Positions 35,916 through 45,739 are shown, counted from the first letter of the stretch. The stretch: 64,000 nucleotides of DNA from Streptomyces rishiriensis (GCF_003112535.1 NZ_BEWA01000011.1:62001-126000); one strand, 5' to 3'. The notes: generated from the sequence alone by a model not told the origin. A program made the numbers and translations.

Positions 35916-37358
35916 ATGACGCTGTCCGAGAACATCCCGATCCTCGGCCGACCGGCCGCCCCCGCCCCGCCGCCCGAGCGCCGCCGCATACCCCTGTGGC
36001 TCGCGATCGTCGCCGCGAGCGTGCCCATGTTCATGGTCGCGCTCGACAACCTCGTCGTATCGACGGCCCTGCACACCCTGGCCGTCGACCTGCGGGCGGA
36101 CACCCAGGAACTGCAGTGGTTCGTCAACGCGTACGTGCTGAGCTTCGCCTGTCTGCTCATGACCGGCGCCGCGCTCGGCGACCGGTTCGGACGTCGCAGG
36201 ATCTTCGTCGCCGGCATCGCCGTGTTCACCCTGGCCTCCGTCGGCTGCGGTCTCGCCGACACCAGCGCCCAGCTGATCGCCTTCCGCGCGGTCCAGGGCT
36301 TCGGGGCGGCGGCCGTGATGCCGCTGTCGCTGACCCTGCTGTCCCAGGCCGTGCCGGACCGGCTGCGCGGAATGGCGCTGGGCGTGTGGTCCGGCGTGAG
36401 CGGTCTGGCCGTGGCCATGGGCCCGGTGGTCGGCGGCGCGGTCGTCGACGGTCTGGACTGGCGGTGGATCTTCTGGATCAACGTGCCGGTGTGCGTGATC
36501 GCGATCCCGCTGGTGCTGTTCGCCCTGCGGGAGAGCTCGCTGCCCGCCGTCCGGCTCGACCTCGTCGGCATGGCGCTCGCCGCGGCCGGCCTGTGCGCGG
36601 TGGTGTGGGCGATCGTGCACGGCGAGCCGGACGGCTGGACGTCGGCGAAGGTGCTGGGCACGTTCACGGCGGGCGCGGCGCTGCTCGTCGCCTTCGTCGC
36701 CTGGGAGGCGCGGACGGAGGCGCCGATGCTGCCGCTGTCGTTCTACCGGGCGCGGTCCTTCACCCTCACCAACATCGTCTCGGCGACCATGTACTTCGGT
36801 GTCTTCGGCTCCCTGTTCCTGCTGGCCCAGTACCTCCAGATCGTGCCCGCGCGCACCCCGCTGGAGGCCGGCGTGCGCACCCTGGCCTGGACGCTGATGC
36901 CGATGTTCGTCGCCCCGGCGGCCGGTCTGCTCACCGACCGGGTGGGCGGCGGACGGTTGATGGCGCTCGGTCTCTTCCTCCAGGGGGTCGGGCTGGGCTG
37001 GATCAATCTGGTCGCGGACGTCGACACGGCGTACCCGTCGCTGGTGGGGCCGATGATCGTGGCCGGTGTCGGCATGGGCTTCGTGTTCGCGCCGACGGCG
37101 GCGGTCGTGCTCGGCTCGGTCGCCAAGCACCACGCGGGCAAGGCGTCCGGCGCCAACGCGACCGTGCGCGAGATCGGCGGCGCCCTCGGCATCGCCGTAC
37201 TGAGCACCGTCTTCACGGCGCACGGCAGCACCCGCGGGCAGCGCGAGTTCGTGGACGGACTGCACCCCGCGGTGTGGGTCGGCGTCGCGGTGGTGTTCGC
37301 CGGCGCGCTGTGCGCCCTGGCCGTCCCGCGCCGGCAGCACGTCCCCGAAGAGGCGTGA
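35916..37358 (+). CDS. MFS drug exporter (DHA2, 14-helix EmrB/QacA type)
   Basis: 480 residues with 14 predicted transmembrane helices. Motif A-like GDRFGRRRIF after helix 2, the DHA2 helix-1 motif MVALDNLVVSTAL and motif C-like GPVVGGAVVDGLDWRWIFWINVP are present. It exports cationic or amphipathic compounds in exchange for protons. GGAGAGAAGG precedes ATG 35916. Control by the divergent MerR protein through the 43-bp dyad is likely. Confidence 0.93.
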   Translation: MTLSENIPILGRPAAPAPPPERRRIPLWLAIVAASVPMFMVALDNLVVSTALHTLAVDLRADTQELQWFVNAYVLSFACLLMTGAALGDRFGRRRIFVAGIAVFTLASVGCGLADTSAQLIAFRAVQGFGAAAVMPLSLTLLSQAVPDRLRGMALGVWSGVSGLAVAMGPVVGGAVVDGLDWRWIFWINVPVCVIAIPLVLFALRESSLPAVRLDLVGMALAAAGLCAVVWAIVHGEPDGWTSAKVLGTFTAGAALLVAFVAWEARTEAPMLPLSFYRARSFTLTNIVSATMYFGVFGSLFLLAQYLQIVPARTPLEAGVRTLAWTLMPMFVAPAAGLLTDRVGGGRLMALGLFLQGVGLGWINLVADVDTAYPSLVGPMIVAGVGMGFVFAPTAAVVLGSVAKHHAGKASGANATVREIGGALGIAVLSTVFTAHGSTRGQREFVDGLHPAVWVGVAVVFAGALCALAVPRRQHVPEEA

Positions 37359-37542
37359 CAGCCCTGGCCGACGGTCGGGGCGGACGCCTCCGCCCCGCCC
37401 CCTTCAACGGCCGAGGCACCGTCCTTCTCCCCCGCGTCCGGCCGTCCCGGCCAGGCCCGCACACCTGAGCGCAGGCCCGCTTGAATGATCGAACGACCTC
37501 GGGGTTAGCATATGAGCGCCACCTAGCTCGAAAGATAGGCCC

Positions 37543-38997
37543 GTGACGCTCAACGACGATTCGTTCACTGACTGGAAGAACCGCGAGGAGATCGCGGAGT
37601 CGATGATCCCGATGATCGGGAAGCTGCACCGCGAGCGGGACGTGACCGTCCTGCTGCACAGCCGCTCCCTGGTGAACAAGTCGGTGGTCAGCATCCTCAA
37701 GACCCACCGGTTCGCCCGGCAGATCGCGGGCGAGGAGCTCTCGGTCACCGAGACGCTGCCGTTCCTGGAGGCCCTGACCACCCTCGACCTCGGTCCGGCC
37801 CAGATCGACATCGGCATCCTCGCCGAGAGCCACCGTGCCGACGACCGCGGTCTGTCGGTGCTGGACTTCACCGCCGAGGCCGTCGCCGGGGCCACGGGCG
37901 CCAACAAGATCGACCGCCGCGAGCCGCGCGACGTCGTCCTGTACGGCTTCGGCCGCATCGGCCGGCTCGTCGCCCGGCTGCTGATCGAGAAGTCCGGCTC
38001 CGGCAACGGTCTGCGACTGCGCGCCATCGTGGTGCGCGGCGGCGGAACCCGGGCCGCCGACGACCTCGTCAAGCGGGCCTCGCTGCTGCGCCGCGACTCC
38101 GTGCACGGCCAGTTCCAGGGCACGATCACGGTCGACGAGGCCAACAACCGCATCATCGCCAACGGCAACGAGATCACGGTCATCTACGCCGACGACCCGT
38201 CCGAGGTCGACTACACGGCGTACGGCATCGACAACGCCATCCTGATCGACAACACAGGCAAGTGGCGCGACCGCGAGGGCCTCTCCAAGCACCTGCGGCC
38301 CGGCGTCGACAAGGTGGTGCTGACCGCGCCCGGCAAGGGCGACGTCCCGAACATCGTGCACGGCGTCAACCACGACACGATCAAGCCGGAGGAGCAGATC
38401 CTGTCCTGCGCCTCCTGCACCACCAACGCGATCGTCCCGCCCCTGAAGGCGATGAACGACGAGTACGGCGTGCTGCGCGGCCACGTGGAGACCGTCCACT
38501 CGTTCACCAACGACCAGAACCTGCTGGACAACTACCACAAGGCCGACCGGCGCGGGCGCTCGGCGCCGCTCAACATGGTCATCACCGAGACCGGCGCCGC
38601 GTCCGCGGTCGCCAAGGCGCTGCCCGACCTCCAGGCGCCGATCACCGGCAGCTCGATCCGCGTCCCGGTGCCGGACGTCTCGATCGCGATCCTGAGCCTG
38701 CGGCTGGGCCGCGAGACGGACCGTGAGACGGTCCTCGAGTACCTGCGCGGCGTCTCGCTGACCTCGCCGCTGCGTCGACAGATCGACTTCACCACGGCGC
38801 CGGACGCGGTCTCGATGGACTTCATCGGCTCGCGCCACGCCTCGATCATCGATGCCGGCGCCACCAAGGTCGACGGCGACAACGCGATCCTCTACCTCTG
38901 GTACGACAACGAGTTCGGCTACTCCTGCCAGGTCGTCCGCGTCGTCCAGCACGTCTCGGGCGTGGAGTACCCGACGTACCCGGCGACGAGCGTCTGA
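37543..38997 (+). CDS. gap: Glyceraldehyde-3-phosphate dehydrogenase, long form with N-terminal extension
   Basis: 484 residues. The GAPDH core begins near residue 130 with the Rossmann motif YGFGRIGR (134-141), continues to catalytic C292 in SCTTN and H319, and ends with WYDNEFGYS. A helical extension of about 130 residues precedes it (residues 1-128), a form known in actinobacteria and some other bacteria as a separate Gap subclass. It oxidises glyceraldehyde-3-phosphate with NAD(P) and phosphate. GTG 37543 has AAAGATAGG upstream. A strong stem-loop ends the gene. Confidence 0.94.
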   Translation: MTLNDDSFTDWKNREEIAESMIPMIGKLHRERDVTVLLHSRSLVNKSVVSILKTHRFARQIAGEELSVTETLPFLEALTTLDLGPAQIDIGILAESHRADDRGLSVLDFTAEAVAGATGANKIDRREPRDVVLYGFGRIGRLVARLLIEKSGSGNGLRLRAIVVRGGGTRAADDLVKRASLLRRDSVHGQFQGTITVDEANNRIIANGNEITVIYADDPSEVDYTAYGIDNAILIDNTGKWRDREGLSKHLRPGVDKVVLTAPGKGDVPNIVHGVNHDTIKPEEQILSCASCTTNAIVPPLKAMNDEYGVLRGHVETVHSFTNDQNLLDNYHKADRRGRSAPLNMVITETGAASAVAKALPDLQAPITGSSIRVPVPDVSIAILSLRLGRETDRETVLEYLRGVSLTSPLRRQIDFTTAPDAVSMDFIGSRHASIIDAGATKVDGDNAILYLWYDNEFGYSCQVVRVVQHVSGVEYPTYPATSV

Positions 38998-39017
38998 CCG
39001 GCCCTCGCCGATACCGC

Positions 39018-39060
39018 ACGGCGGGGGCGGGGCACCTCATGGGTGCCCCGCCCCCGCCGT
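39018..39060. terminator. Bidirectional terminator between gap and gnd
   Basis: A perfect 19-bp GC-rich stem (39018-39036 with 39042-39060) and a 5-nt loop in the 109 bp between converging genes. There is no T run, as usual for Streptomyces terminators. Confidence 0.85.
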
Positions 39061-39106
39061 TCGCGGCTTCCGCCGTTCGCGGCTTCCGCCGAGTCGGAGG
39101 CTTCCG

Positions 39107-40546
39107 TCAGGCGGACGTCTCCGGACGGCCGGACTCGGCCCAGTGGGTGTGGAACGCGCCCGGGCGGTCGGTGCGGCCGTAGGTGTGGGCGCCGAAGTAG
39201 TCGCGCTGCCCCTGGAGCAGCGCGGCGGGCAGCCGCTCGGCGCGCAGGGTGTCGTAGTGGGCGAGCGCGGCGGAGAAGGCGGGCACCGGGATGCCGCGGC
39301 GGGCGGCGGAGGCCACGGTCTCGCGCCAGGGCACCTGCGCGTCGGTGATCTCCATGGCGAACTCCATCTCGCCGAGCAGGCTGACCAGCTTCGGGTCGGC
39401 CGCGTACGCGGCGCGGATGCGGTCGAGGAACGAGGCGCGGATGATGCAGCCGCCACGCCAGATCCGGGCGACCGCGCCCAGGTCGATCTTCCAGCCGAAC
39501 TCTTCGGCCGCGTCCTGGATCATCTTCCAGCCCTGGTCGTAGGCGATGACCTTCGAGGCGTACAGGGCGTGCTCGACCTGTGAGGTGAAGCGCGAGGCCT
39601 CGGTGCGGCTGAGCGGGGGCGTGGTGCCGCCGGGGAGTCCGGCGTAGGCGGCGCGCAGTGCGCGCTGGCCGGAGGCGGCCCGGGCGAAGGTGGCCTGGGC
39701 GATGGCCGTGACCGGGGAGCCGAGGTCCAGGGCGGTCTGCACGGTCCAGCGGCCGGTGCCCTTCTGACCGGCGGCGTCGACGACGACGTCGACGAACGCC
39801 CGCCCGGTGTCGGCGTCGGTGTGGGCGAGCACCTCGGCGGTGATCTCGATCAGGTAGGAGCCGAGGCGGCCCTGGTTCCAGGTGCGGAAGATGCCGGCGA
39901 TCTCGGCCGGGGTGTAGCCGGCGACCTGGCGCAGCAGGTCGTAGGCCTCGGCGATGAGCTGCATGTCGGCGTACTCGATGCCGTTGTGCACCATCTTGAC
40001 GAAGTGCCCGGCGCCGTCGGTGCCGATGTGCGTGGCACAGGGCTCGCCGTCGACCTTCGCGCTGATGGACTCGAACATCGGGCCGAGGACGTCGTACGAC
40101 TCCGGAGAGCCGCCGACCATGACGGCCGGCCCGTTCAGCGCGCCCTCCTCGCCGCCGGATACGCCGGCGCCGACGAAGTGCAGGCCGCGCTCGCGCAGGG
40201 CCTCCTCGCGGCGGCGGGTGTCGGCGTAGTGGGCGTTGCCGCCGTCGATGATCATGTCGCCGGGCTCCAGGAGCGGGGCGAACTCCTCGATGACCGCGTC
40301 GGTGACCTCGCCCGCCTGCACCATGATCATCAGCCGTCGGGGGCGTTCGAGCGCCGCCACGAAGTCGGCGGCCGACTCGGCGGGGACGAAGGCGCCCTCG
40401 TGGCCGAACTCCTCGACCAGCGCACGGGTGCGACCGGCGCTGCGGTTGTGGACGGCGACGGTGTAGCCGTTGCGGGCGAAGTTGCGCGCGAGGTTGCGGC
40501 CCATCACGCCGAGGCCGGTGACGCCGATGGCGGCGGTTGCGTTCAC
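39107..40546 (-). CDS. gnd: 6-Phosphogluconate dehydrogenase
   Basis: 479 residues, the usual length of the long bacterial form. The NADP-binding motif GVTGLGVMGRNLARNFARNG is at the N-terminus, the catalytic signature GAGVSGGEEGALNGPAVM near residue 127, KMVHNGIEYADMQLIAEAY near 183 and the C-terminal helical domain ends in a His-rich tail. It makes ribulose-5-phosphate, CO2 and NADPH in the pentose phosphate pathway. GTG 40546 has AAGGGA upstream. Confidence 0.96.
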   Translation of the reverse strand: MNATAAIGVTGLGVMGRNLARNFARNGYTVAVHNRSAGRTRALVEEFGHEGAFVPAESAADFVAALERPRRLMIMVQAGEVTDAVIEEFAPLLEPGDMIIDGGNAHYADTRRREEALRERGLHFVGAGVSGGEEGALNGPAVMVGGSPESYDVLGPMFESISAKVDGEPCATHIGTDGAGHFVKMVHNGIEYADMQLIAEAYDLLRQVAGYTPAEIAGIFRTWNQGRLGSYLIEITAEVLAHTDADTGRAFVDVVVDAAGQKGTGRWTVQTALDLGSPVTAIAQATFARAASGQRALRAAYAGLPGGTTPPLSRTEASRFTSQVEHALYASKVIAYDQGWKMIQDAAEEFGWKIDLGAVARIWRGGCIIRASFLDRIRAAYAADPKLVSLLGEMEFAMEITDAQVPWRETVASAARRGIPVPAFSAALAHYDTLRAERLPAALLQGQRDYFGAHTYGRTDRPGAFHTHWAESGRPETSA

Positions 40547-40856
40547 GAGGTATGTCCCTTGGATCGGTGGCGCGGTCGGAGGGGCGGGCGGCCCCCGGTA
40601 CCCCCAGGTACGGACCGCCGGCCGGTTCTTCTCGATTCCCCGCCGATTCCTTCACCCGGGCCGGCCCCGGACCCGCCGCCGACCCCGACCGCAACACCAC
40701 CACCGCTCCGCCCCGACCGACCTCGCCTCGACCGGCCAGACCAGGCCAGACCAGGCCCGGCCCGGAGCGGACCGGAGCGGGCCGGACCGGAGCGGGCCGG
40801 AGCGGGCCGGAGCGGGCCGGACCGGAGCGGGCCGGACCGCCGGGCTTCCCGTACGG
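40547..40856. other. 310-bp region upstream of gnd, mostly repetitive
   Basis: It holds no gene I can support. The right half is a GC-rich minisatellite; the left part presumably contains the gnd promoter, but no clear box pair is visible. Confidence 0.5.
40741..40840. repeat. GC-rich minisatellite
   Basis: Interleaved 10- and 15-bp units of the form CCGGAGCGGG and CCGGACCGGAGCGGG, preceded by repeated CCAGACCAGG. It lies between the gnd and MarR genes and ends just beyond the MarR stop. Confidence 0.8.
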
Positions 40857-41363
40857 CTAGCGGCGACGCCAGGGCAGCGCCGCGGGGTCGGCCTCGGCGC
40901 TCTCGGCCCGGTGCAGGGCCTGGCTGATCGCCTCACCGATGTCCCCGAACTGACGCACCTGTTCGGGGGTGAGAACGTCGAACACCGCCCGGCGCACGGC
41001 CTCGACGTGACCGGGAGCCACCACCTCCAGCAGCGCCCTGCCCTCGTCGGTGAGGAAGGCGAGCTGGCCACGGCCGTCGGCGGGATCCTCCCGGCGGTCG
41101 ACGAGACCGACCTCGCGCAGCCGGCTCACCGCGTGGGTGAGCCGGCTGCGCGTGATCTTCAGACGCTCGGCGAGGTCCGACATGCCGAGGGTGCCGTCGG
41201 GGGCCATGGAGAGGTAGGCCAGCAGGCTGTAGTCGGCGTGCGTCATCCCGGCGTCGCGCCGCAGCTGGCGGTTGAGGTGGTCGGCGAGCAGCGTGGAGAA
41301 CTCGACGTAGGCCAGCCAGGCTCGGCGTTCGTCGGCGTTGAGCCAGCGGGGCGTCGTGGACAT
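40857..41363 (-). CDS. MarR-family regulator
   Basis: 168 residues with a MarR winged helix (MSDLAERLKITRSRLTHAVSRL, wing DPADGRGQLAFLTDEG) and longer N- and C-terminal dimerisation helices. The aligned DxRG-type wing DGRGQ is kept. I prefer ATG 41363; GTG 41369 is possible. No adjacent target is evident, as the upstream gene is the mannanase on the same strand. Confidence 0.88.
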   Translation of the reverse strand: MSTTPRWLNADERRAWLAYVEFSTLLADHLNRQLRRDAGMTHADYSLLAYLSMAPDGTLGMSDLAERLKITRSRLTHAVSRLREVGLVDRREDPADGRGQLAFLTDEGRALLEVVAPGHVEAVRRAVFDVLTPEQVRQFGDIGEAISQALHRAESAEADPAALPWRRR

Positions 41364-41617
41364 GGGCACACATTACGGGGTGCCCGACAGGCGGGCCGCG
41401 GTCCGTGAGTCTGGTGGACGAGAGGTCGCGCCGCGGTCGCGCCAAGGTCCCTCCGAGCGTGCTCGGCGCCTTCGGGCGGCCGCGCCGGCAGGGGGACGAC
41501 CGGTGCGGGCCGCCTGCTCACCGGGCGGCCCGTCTGCCGACCGGCGACCGGCGGAGGCGGCGAGCGCCTCACGCCGGCCGGTGACGCGGCCCGACGGTCC
41601 ACTGTTCCGACGGTCCG

Positions 41618-43360
41618 TCAGACGGTGCTGCAGGCACCGCCGTTCAGGGTGAACGCGGTCGGTGCGGTGTTGGTCGCGCCCTTGTTGCCGATGAAGCCGA
41701 CGCCGACCGAGCCGCCGGCGGGGACGGTGGAGGTGTAGGCGGCGGGGGTCACGGTCACCGAGCCGCCGCTCTGGGCGGCGGTTCCGCCCCACATGCTGGT
41801 GACGGCCTGTCCGTCCGCGAAGGCGAAGGCCAGCCGCCAGCCGCTGATCGGGGTGGAGCCGGTGTTGCGCAGGGTGATCTCACCCTGGAAGCCGCCCGGC
41901 CACTCCCCCACCACGCGGTAGCCGACGGAGCACGCCACGGCGGGAGCCCCGGCGGTGGTGACGTTCACGGCGGTCGAGCGGGCGGAGCGGTTCCCGGCGG
42001 CGTCACGGGCGTAGACGGCGAAGGTGTACGCCGTGTTCGCCGTCAGCCCGGTCACGGTGGCGGTGGTGGCGGTCGACGCGGCGACACCGGTCTCGGTGGT
42101 CCCGTTGATCCGGACGACGTCGTATCCGGCGACGCCGACGTCGTCGGTGGCGGCCGCCCAGGAGAGGGTGGCCGAGGTCGCCGTCACCGCCGAGGCGGTC
42201 GGGGCGCCGGGGGCGGTGGGGGCCTGCGTGTCGCCGGGGGTCCCGCCGCCGAAGACGGTGGCCTCCTTCGCGGTCTGGGCGATCCCGTTGACGCCGTTGA
42301 AGATGCGCTTGCCCCAGGAACTGAGCCGGGCGGGATCGAAGTCGAGCGCCAGGTCGAGGATCGGGTCGGTGTTGCCGCTCCAGGACCAGGCCAGGTACCC
42401 GAGCCTGAGCTGCTGGGCGGCGGCCATCATGGTGTCCTCGTCGGGGTCCCCGTACTGGTCGGCGGGGCCGCCGAACTCCCCGATCAGCAGGGGCAGTCCG
42501 GCGTCGACGAAGGTGTGCAGATAGTCGGTGACCTCCGCCGCCGTGTCGAAGACGCTGTACATGTGGATCGAGAAGATCAGGTTGCCGGTGGTGTCGGCGT
42601 CGTACACGGACCGGGCGTTGGCCTTCATCACGCCCTGCCAGTCCTGGCCCCAGTTGGGGGCGTCCACCATGATCGTGTGCCGGAGACCGGCGGCGCGCAG
42701 CTTCTTGACCGCGGCGATCGTGGGCGCCGTCCAGCCCGCCGGGTCGGTGTTGCCCCACGGTTCGTTGCCGATGTTGACGATGATGTAGTCCTCCTGGCCG
42801 GCCAGGACGTCCTTCAGGCCGATCCAGTAGTCGGCCGCCTGGTCGAGCGTGCCGGCCGCGCTGTCCTCGCCGTAGCCGGTGGTGTCGTGCACCTCCAGCA
42901 CGCAGATGAGCCGGTTGGCCTTGCACTGGGCGATGACGTTCGCGACGTCGGAGGGGCTGTTGGCGCTCCAGCGGTGGCCGTCGGCGAGGACGACGCGCAC
43001 GGCGTTGGCGCCCATCGCCTTGATGTCGGCGAGCGACTGCTGCGTCCGGCCCGGATACCAGGTGTGGGCGTGGTTGACGCCCCGCATGACGAAGTCGTTC
43101 CCGTTGCCCTCCACCAGGCGGCCGCCGCTGATGTGGAGACCCGTGGCGAGGGCCCCGGGCGAGCGGGCCTGGTCCTGGGCGAGTGCGACGGCCGGGCTCA
43201 GCGCGCCGACGAGGACCAGGCCGAGGAGGGCCGCCAGCCTGGTCAGCAGCGTGCCCAGGGGATTGCCCGGGCGGTGCGTTGGCGGCGTGCTCGTTGTCGT
43301 GCTCGTCCTGCTTGTCGTGCTTCTTGTCGTGCTTCTTGTCGTGCTTCTTGTCGTTCTCAC
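41618..43360 (-). CDS. Secreted beta-mannanase (GH5 subfamily 8) with FN3 and CBM2
   Basis: About 580 residues. A long Thr/Ser/Arg-rich n-region (RSTT repeats, 1-25) precedes a hydrophobic core (40-61, cut after AVALA). The GH5 domain (about 72-372) closely follows the Streptomyces ManA pattern: RGVNHAHTWYPGRTQQ, acid/base E200 (NIGNEPWGN) and nucleophile E295 (LIGEFGG). FN3 spans about 380-470 and a cellulose-binding CBM2 about 476-580 with paired cysteines. It cleaves beta-1,4-mannan in plant walls. GTG 43360 is chosen for its CTGGAG site; ATG 43417 would place the start next to the operator. Confidence 0.92.
   Translation of the reverse strand: MRTTRSTTRSTTRSTTSRTSTTTSTPPTHRPGNPLGTLLTRLAALLGLVLVGALSPAVALAQDQARSPGALATGLHISGGRLVEGNGNDFVMRGVNHAHTWYPGRTQQSLADIKAMGANAVRVVLADGHRWSANSPSDVANVIAQCKANRLICVLEVHDTTGYGEDSAAGTLDQAADYWIGLKDVLAGQEDYIIVNIGNEPWGNTDPAGWTAPTIAAVKKLRAAGLRHTIMVDAPNWGQDWQGVMKANARSVYDADTTGNLIFSIHMYSVFDTAAEVTDYLHTFVDAGLPLLIGEFGGPADQYGDPDEDTMMAAAQQLRLGYLAWSWSGNTDPILDLALDFDPARLSSWGKRIFNGVNGIAQTAKEATVFGGGTPGDTQAPTAPGAPTASAVTATSATLSWAAATDDVGVAGYDVVRINGTTETGVAASTATTATVTGLTANTAYTFAVYARDAAGNRSARSTAVNVTTAGAPAVACSVGYRVVGEWPGGFQGEITLRNTGSTPISGWRLAFAFADGQAVTSMWGGTAAQSGGSVTVTPAAYTSTVPAGGSVGVGFIGNKGATNTAPTAFTLNGGACSTV
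43311..43354. repeat. 12-bp tandem repeat encoding RSTT repeats
   Basis: Three perfect 12-bp units (CTTGTCGTGCTT on the plus strand) and a partial fourth at the very 5' end of the mannanase gene. They encode the charged n-region of the signal peptide. Confidence 0.85.
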
Positions 43361-43422
43361 TGCGACTCCAGGAGTGAGGCCAAGAAACTCAGGCGGCAGA
43401 AGGGAGGAAGTTTCCATGCACG

Positions 43423-43436
43423 TGGGAGCGCTCCCA
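43423..43436. promoter_or_regulatory. CebR-type operator upstream of the mannanase
   Basis: TGGGAGCGCTCCCA, a perfect 14-bp palindrome identical to the known Streptomyces CebR box, lies 63 bp before the preferred GTG start. CebR is the LacI-family cellobiose sensor, so induction by cello-oligosaccharides is suggested. No cebR gene is in the window. Confidence 0.85.
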
Positions 43437-43554
43437 TGAAGCCATTACGGCGAGTACACGTCAAGACATCGCGCACCCCTTCGGGCGAGCGGGCGTCGAA
43501 ACGGGCCCGCCCGCCCTCACCTGAACGGGCCCGCTCGCCCTCGCCTTCTCCGGC

Positions 43555-44097
43555 TCACCGTTGAGCTGTGCTGTTGGCCCCGTCCAGCGCTTCCCGGACG
43601 ATGTCCGCGTGCCCGGCGTGCTGGGCGGTCTCCCGGATCAGGTGCAGCAGGATCCGTCGCACCGGCCAGTGCACCGTCTCCGGAGGAGACCAGGGAGTCC
43701 GGGGCAGCGGCACCGTCGCGTCCATGCTGTCCGCGCCGCGAAGCCCGGTCACGGCCGCGTCGAGCTCGCGGGCCGCGGCCGCGTACCGGTTCAGCAGCTC
43801 AGGAAGGCTCTCCCCCTCGGCCATGCGGTACTGCTCCATGTCGAGCATGCCGTCGGGAAGTTCACCGTCCCGCTCGACGAGGATGTGCCGCCACACCTGC
43901 TCGCCGCGCGCCATGTGCTTGACGATGCCGCCCAGCGTCAGCTCGCTCGCCGTGGTGCGTCGCGCCGCCTGGGCGTCGGTGAGGCCGCGCACCGTGATGA
44001 GCAGCAGCTCCCGCTGCTCGGCGAGCGCCCGCAGCAGTTCACCGCGCTCGCCGGGAGGGAAGGTGACATCGTCCGCGTTCTTCGAAGAGGTGGTCAT
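43555..44097 (-). CDS. DinB-like (DUF664) protein
   Basis: 180 residues forming the four-helix bundle of the DinB/YfiT group. The probable metal histidines are in GIVKHMARGEQVW, and LLHLIRETAQHAGHADIVRE near the C-terminus. Members act as metal-dependent thiol transferases (mycothiol or bacillithiol) or are uncharacterised. ATG 44097 has no strong ribosome site. The short gap to the mannanase suggests a separate unit. Confidence 0.88.
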   Translation of the reverse strand: MTTSSKNADDVTFPPGERGELLRALAEQRELLLITVRGLTDAQAARRTTASELTLGGIVKHMARGEQVWRHILVERDGELPDGMLDMEQYRMAEGESLPELLNRYAAAARELDAAVTGLRGADSMDATVPLPRTPWSPPETVHWPVRRILLHLIRETAQHAGHADIVREALDGANSTAQR

Positions 44098-44342
44098 GCG
44101 AGGACCGTAGGAGCCATATAGGTCAGGTCCTGTCCTCGTCTGCGGGCCCGGAATGCGGCCGCCGGTCGTGCGCCTGCGTGCCTCTTCGCCTCCGCCCGTT
44201 CGCCTCCGCCCGCGCGACGCTCTGCTGCGGCCCACGACGCGGGACGTCGAGCTCTTCGTCGAGCGGATCCCGGCCGGCTGAGGGCCCCGGCGGCCCGCGA
44301 CCCCGGCGGTGCGACGGTCCCGGCCCGTCGGCAGCGGCCCCG

Positions 44343-45698
44343 TCAGGCCTCCTGCGCCCCTCCCCCGGCGAGGTCGGCGGCCCAGAACGCGCCGTCCGGG
44401 TAACGGTATTCGGCGATCGAGGCCGGGTGCATGGCCGCGGAGAAGCCCGGGGTCAGCGGGGCCGTGTAGCGGCCGTCGCGGATCACGACCGGCGCGGTGA
44501 AGTGCTCGTGCAGGTGGTCGACGTACTCGATGACCCGGTCCTCGGTCGTGCCGGACACGGCCAGGTAGTCGAACATGGCGAGGTGCTGGACGAGTTCGCA
44601 CAGCCCCACGCCCCCGGCGTGCGGGCACACCGGCACCCCGAACTTGGCGGCGAGCAGCAGGATCGCGAGGTTCTCGTTGACGCCGCCGACCCGCGCCGCG
44701 TCGATCTGCAGCACGTCGAGGGCGCCGGCCTGGAGCAGTTGCTTGAAGACGACGCGGTTCTGCACGTGTTCGCCGGTGGCGACCTTCACCGGCGCGACCG
44801 CCTCGCGGATGGCGGCGTGACCGAGGATGTCGTCGGGGCTGGTGGGTTCCTCGATCCAGTACGGGTCCAGCGCCGCCAGGGCGCGGGTCCATTCGATCGC
44901 CTCTGCGACGTTCCAGCGCTGGTTGGCGTCGACGGCGATGCGCACGCCGTCCCCGACGGCGGCGCGGGCCGTGCGCAGCCGCCGCAGGTCGTCGGCGCGA
45001 TCGGCGCCCACCTTGAGCTTGATCTGGGTGAACCCGTCGGAGACGGCCTGCTTGGCCAGCCGGGTGAGTTTCTCGTCGGAGTAGCCGAGCCAGCCCGGCG
45101 AGGTGGTGTAGGCAGGGTATCCGCGCTCCAGCAGCATCCGCTCGCGCTCGGCCAGCCCGGTGCGCGCGTCCCTGAGCAGGGCCAGGGCGTCCGCGGGCGT
45201 GAGCACGTCGGCGATGTAGCGGAAGTCGACCTGGGAGACCAGCCATTCGGGGTCGGCGTGGGCCAGCAGACGCCACAGCGGCTGCCCGGCACGCTTGGCG
45301 GCGAGGTCCCAGACGGCGTTCATGACCGCGCCGATCGCCATGTGCATCACGCCCTTCTCGGGCCCGAGCCAGCGCAGTTGGCTGTCGCCGATGAGATCGC
45401 GGTCGAGAGAGCCCGGGTCGGCGCACAGCTCGTCCACGGGCCGCCCCAGCACATGCGGGCGCAGGGCCGCGATGGCGGCGACCTGGACATCGTTGCCGCG
45501 TCCGATGGTGAAGCTGAAGCCGTGACCCTCCAGCCCGTCGCCGGCGTCGGTCCGCAGCACCACGTAGGCGGCGGAGTAGTCGGGATCCGGGTTCATCGCG
45601 TCGGAGCCGTCCAGCTCCCGCGAGGTCGGGAAGCGGATGTCGTGGGTGTCCACCGCCACGATCCGGGCCGGGGTTGCGGTCAAGGGGGCGCCCTTCAT
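44343..45698 (-). CDS. L-fuconate dehydratase-like enolase-superfamily enzyme
   Basis: About 451 residues. It matches the fuconate dehydratase (FucD/ENOSF1) branch of the mandelate-racemase group: N-terminal [22 protein letters not shown], KxK base motif (IKLKVG), metal ligands in [17 protein letters not shown] and ATGEHVQN, and the His base in CPHAGGVGL. The enzyme dehydrates L-fuconate to 2-keto-3-deoxy-L-fuconate. ATG 45698 lacks a ribosome site; TTG 45683 with AAGGG upstream is an alternative. It is divergent from an Rbs-type importer, with shared operators. Confidence 0.9.
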   Translation of the reverse strand: MKGAPLTATPARIVAVDTHDIRFPTSRELDGSDAMNPDPDYSAAYVVLRTDAGDGLEGHGFSFTIGRGNDVQVAAIAALRPHVLGRPVDELCADPGSLDRDLIGDSQLRWLGPEKGVMHMAIGAVMNAVWDLAAKRAGQPLWRLLAHADPEWLVSQVDFRYIADVLTPADALALLRDARTGLAERERMLLERGYPAYTTSPGWLGYSDEKLTRLAKQAVSDGFTQIKLKVGADRADDLRRLRTARAAVGDGVRIAVDANQRWNVAEAIEWTRALAALDPYWIEEPTSPDDILGHAAIREAVAPVKVATGEHVQNRVVFKQLLQAGALDVLQIDAARVGGVNENLAILLLAAKFGVPVCPHAGGVGLCELVQHLAMFDYLAVSGTTEDRVIEYVDHLHEHFTAPVVIRDGRYTAPLTPGFSAAMHPASIAEYRYPDGAFWAADLAGGGAQEA

Positions 45699-45711
45699 GC
45701 TTGACGAGACT

Positions 45712-45730
45712 GATACATCGGAGGAATTCC
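45712..45730. promoter_or_regulatory. Operator copy 1 of the fuconate divergon
   Basis: GATACATCGGAGGAATTCC. The inner 15 bp (45713-45727) form an imperfect dyad, ATnCnTCnGAnGnAT. It lies immediately downstream of the predicted start of the dehydratase transcript and is shared over 17 bp with copy 2. The GntR protein encoded at 49791 is the probable binder. Confidence 0.65.
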
Positions 45731-45739
45731 AGAACCGCG

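Noticed and set aside
37481-37511. TTGAAT and TAGCAT as the gap promoter
   Set aside because: The 19-bp spacing and poor -10 box make it unconvincing.
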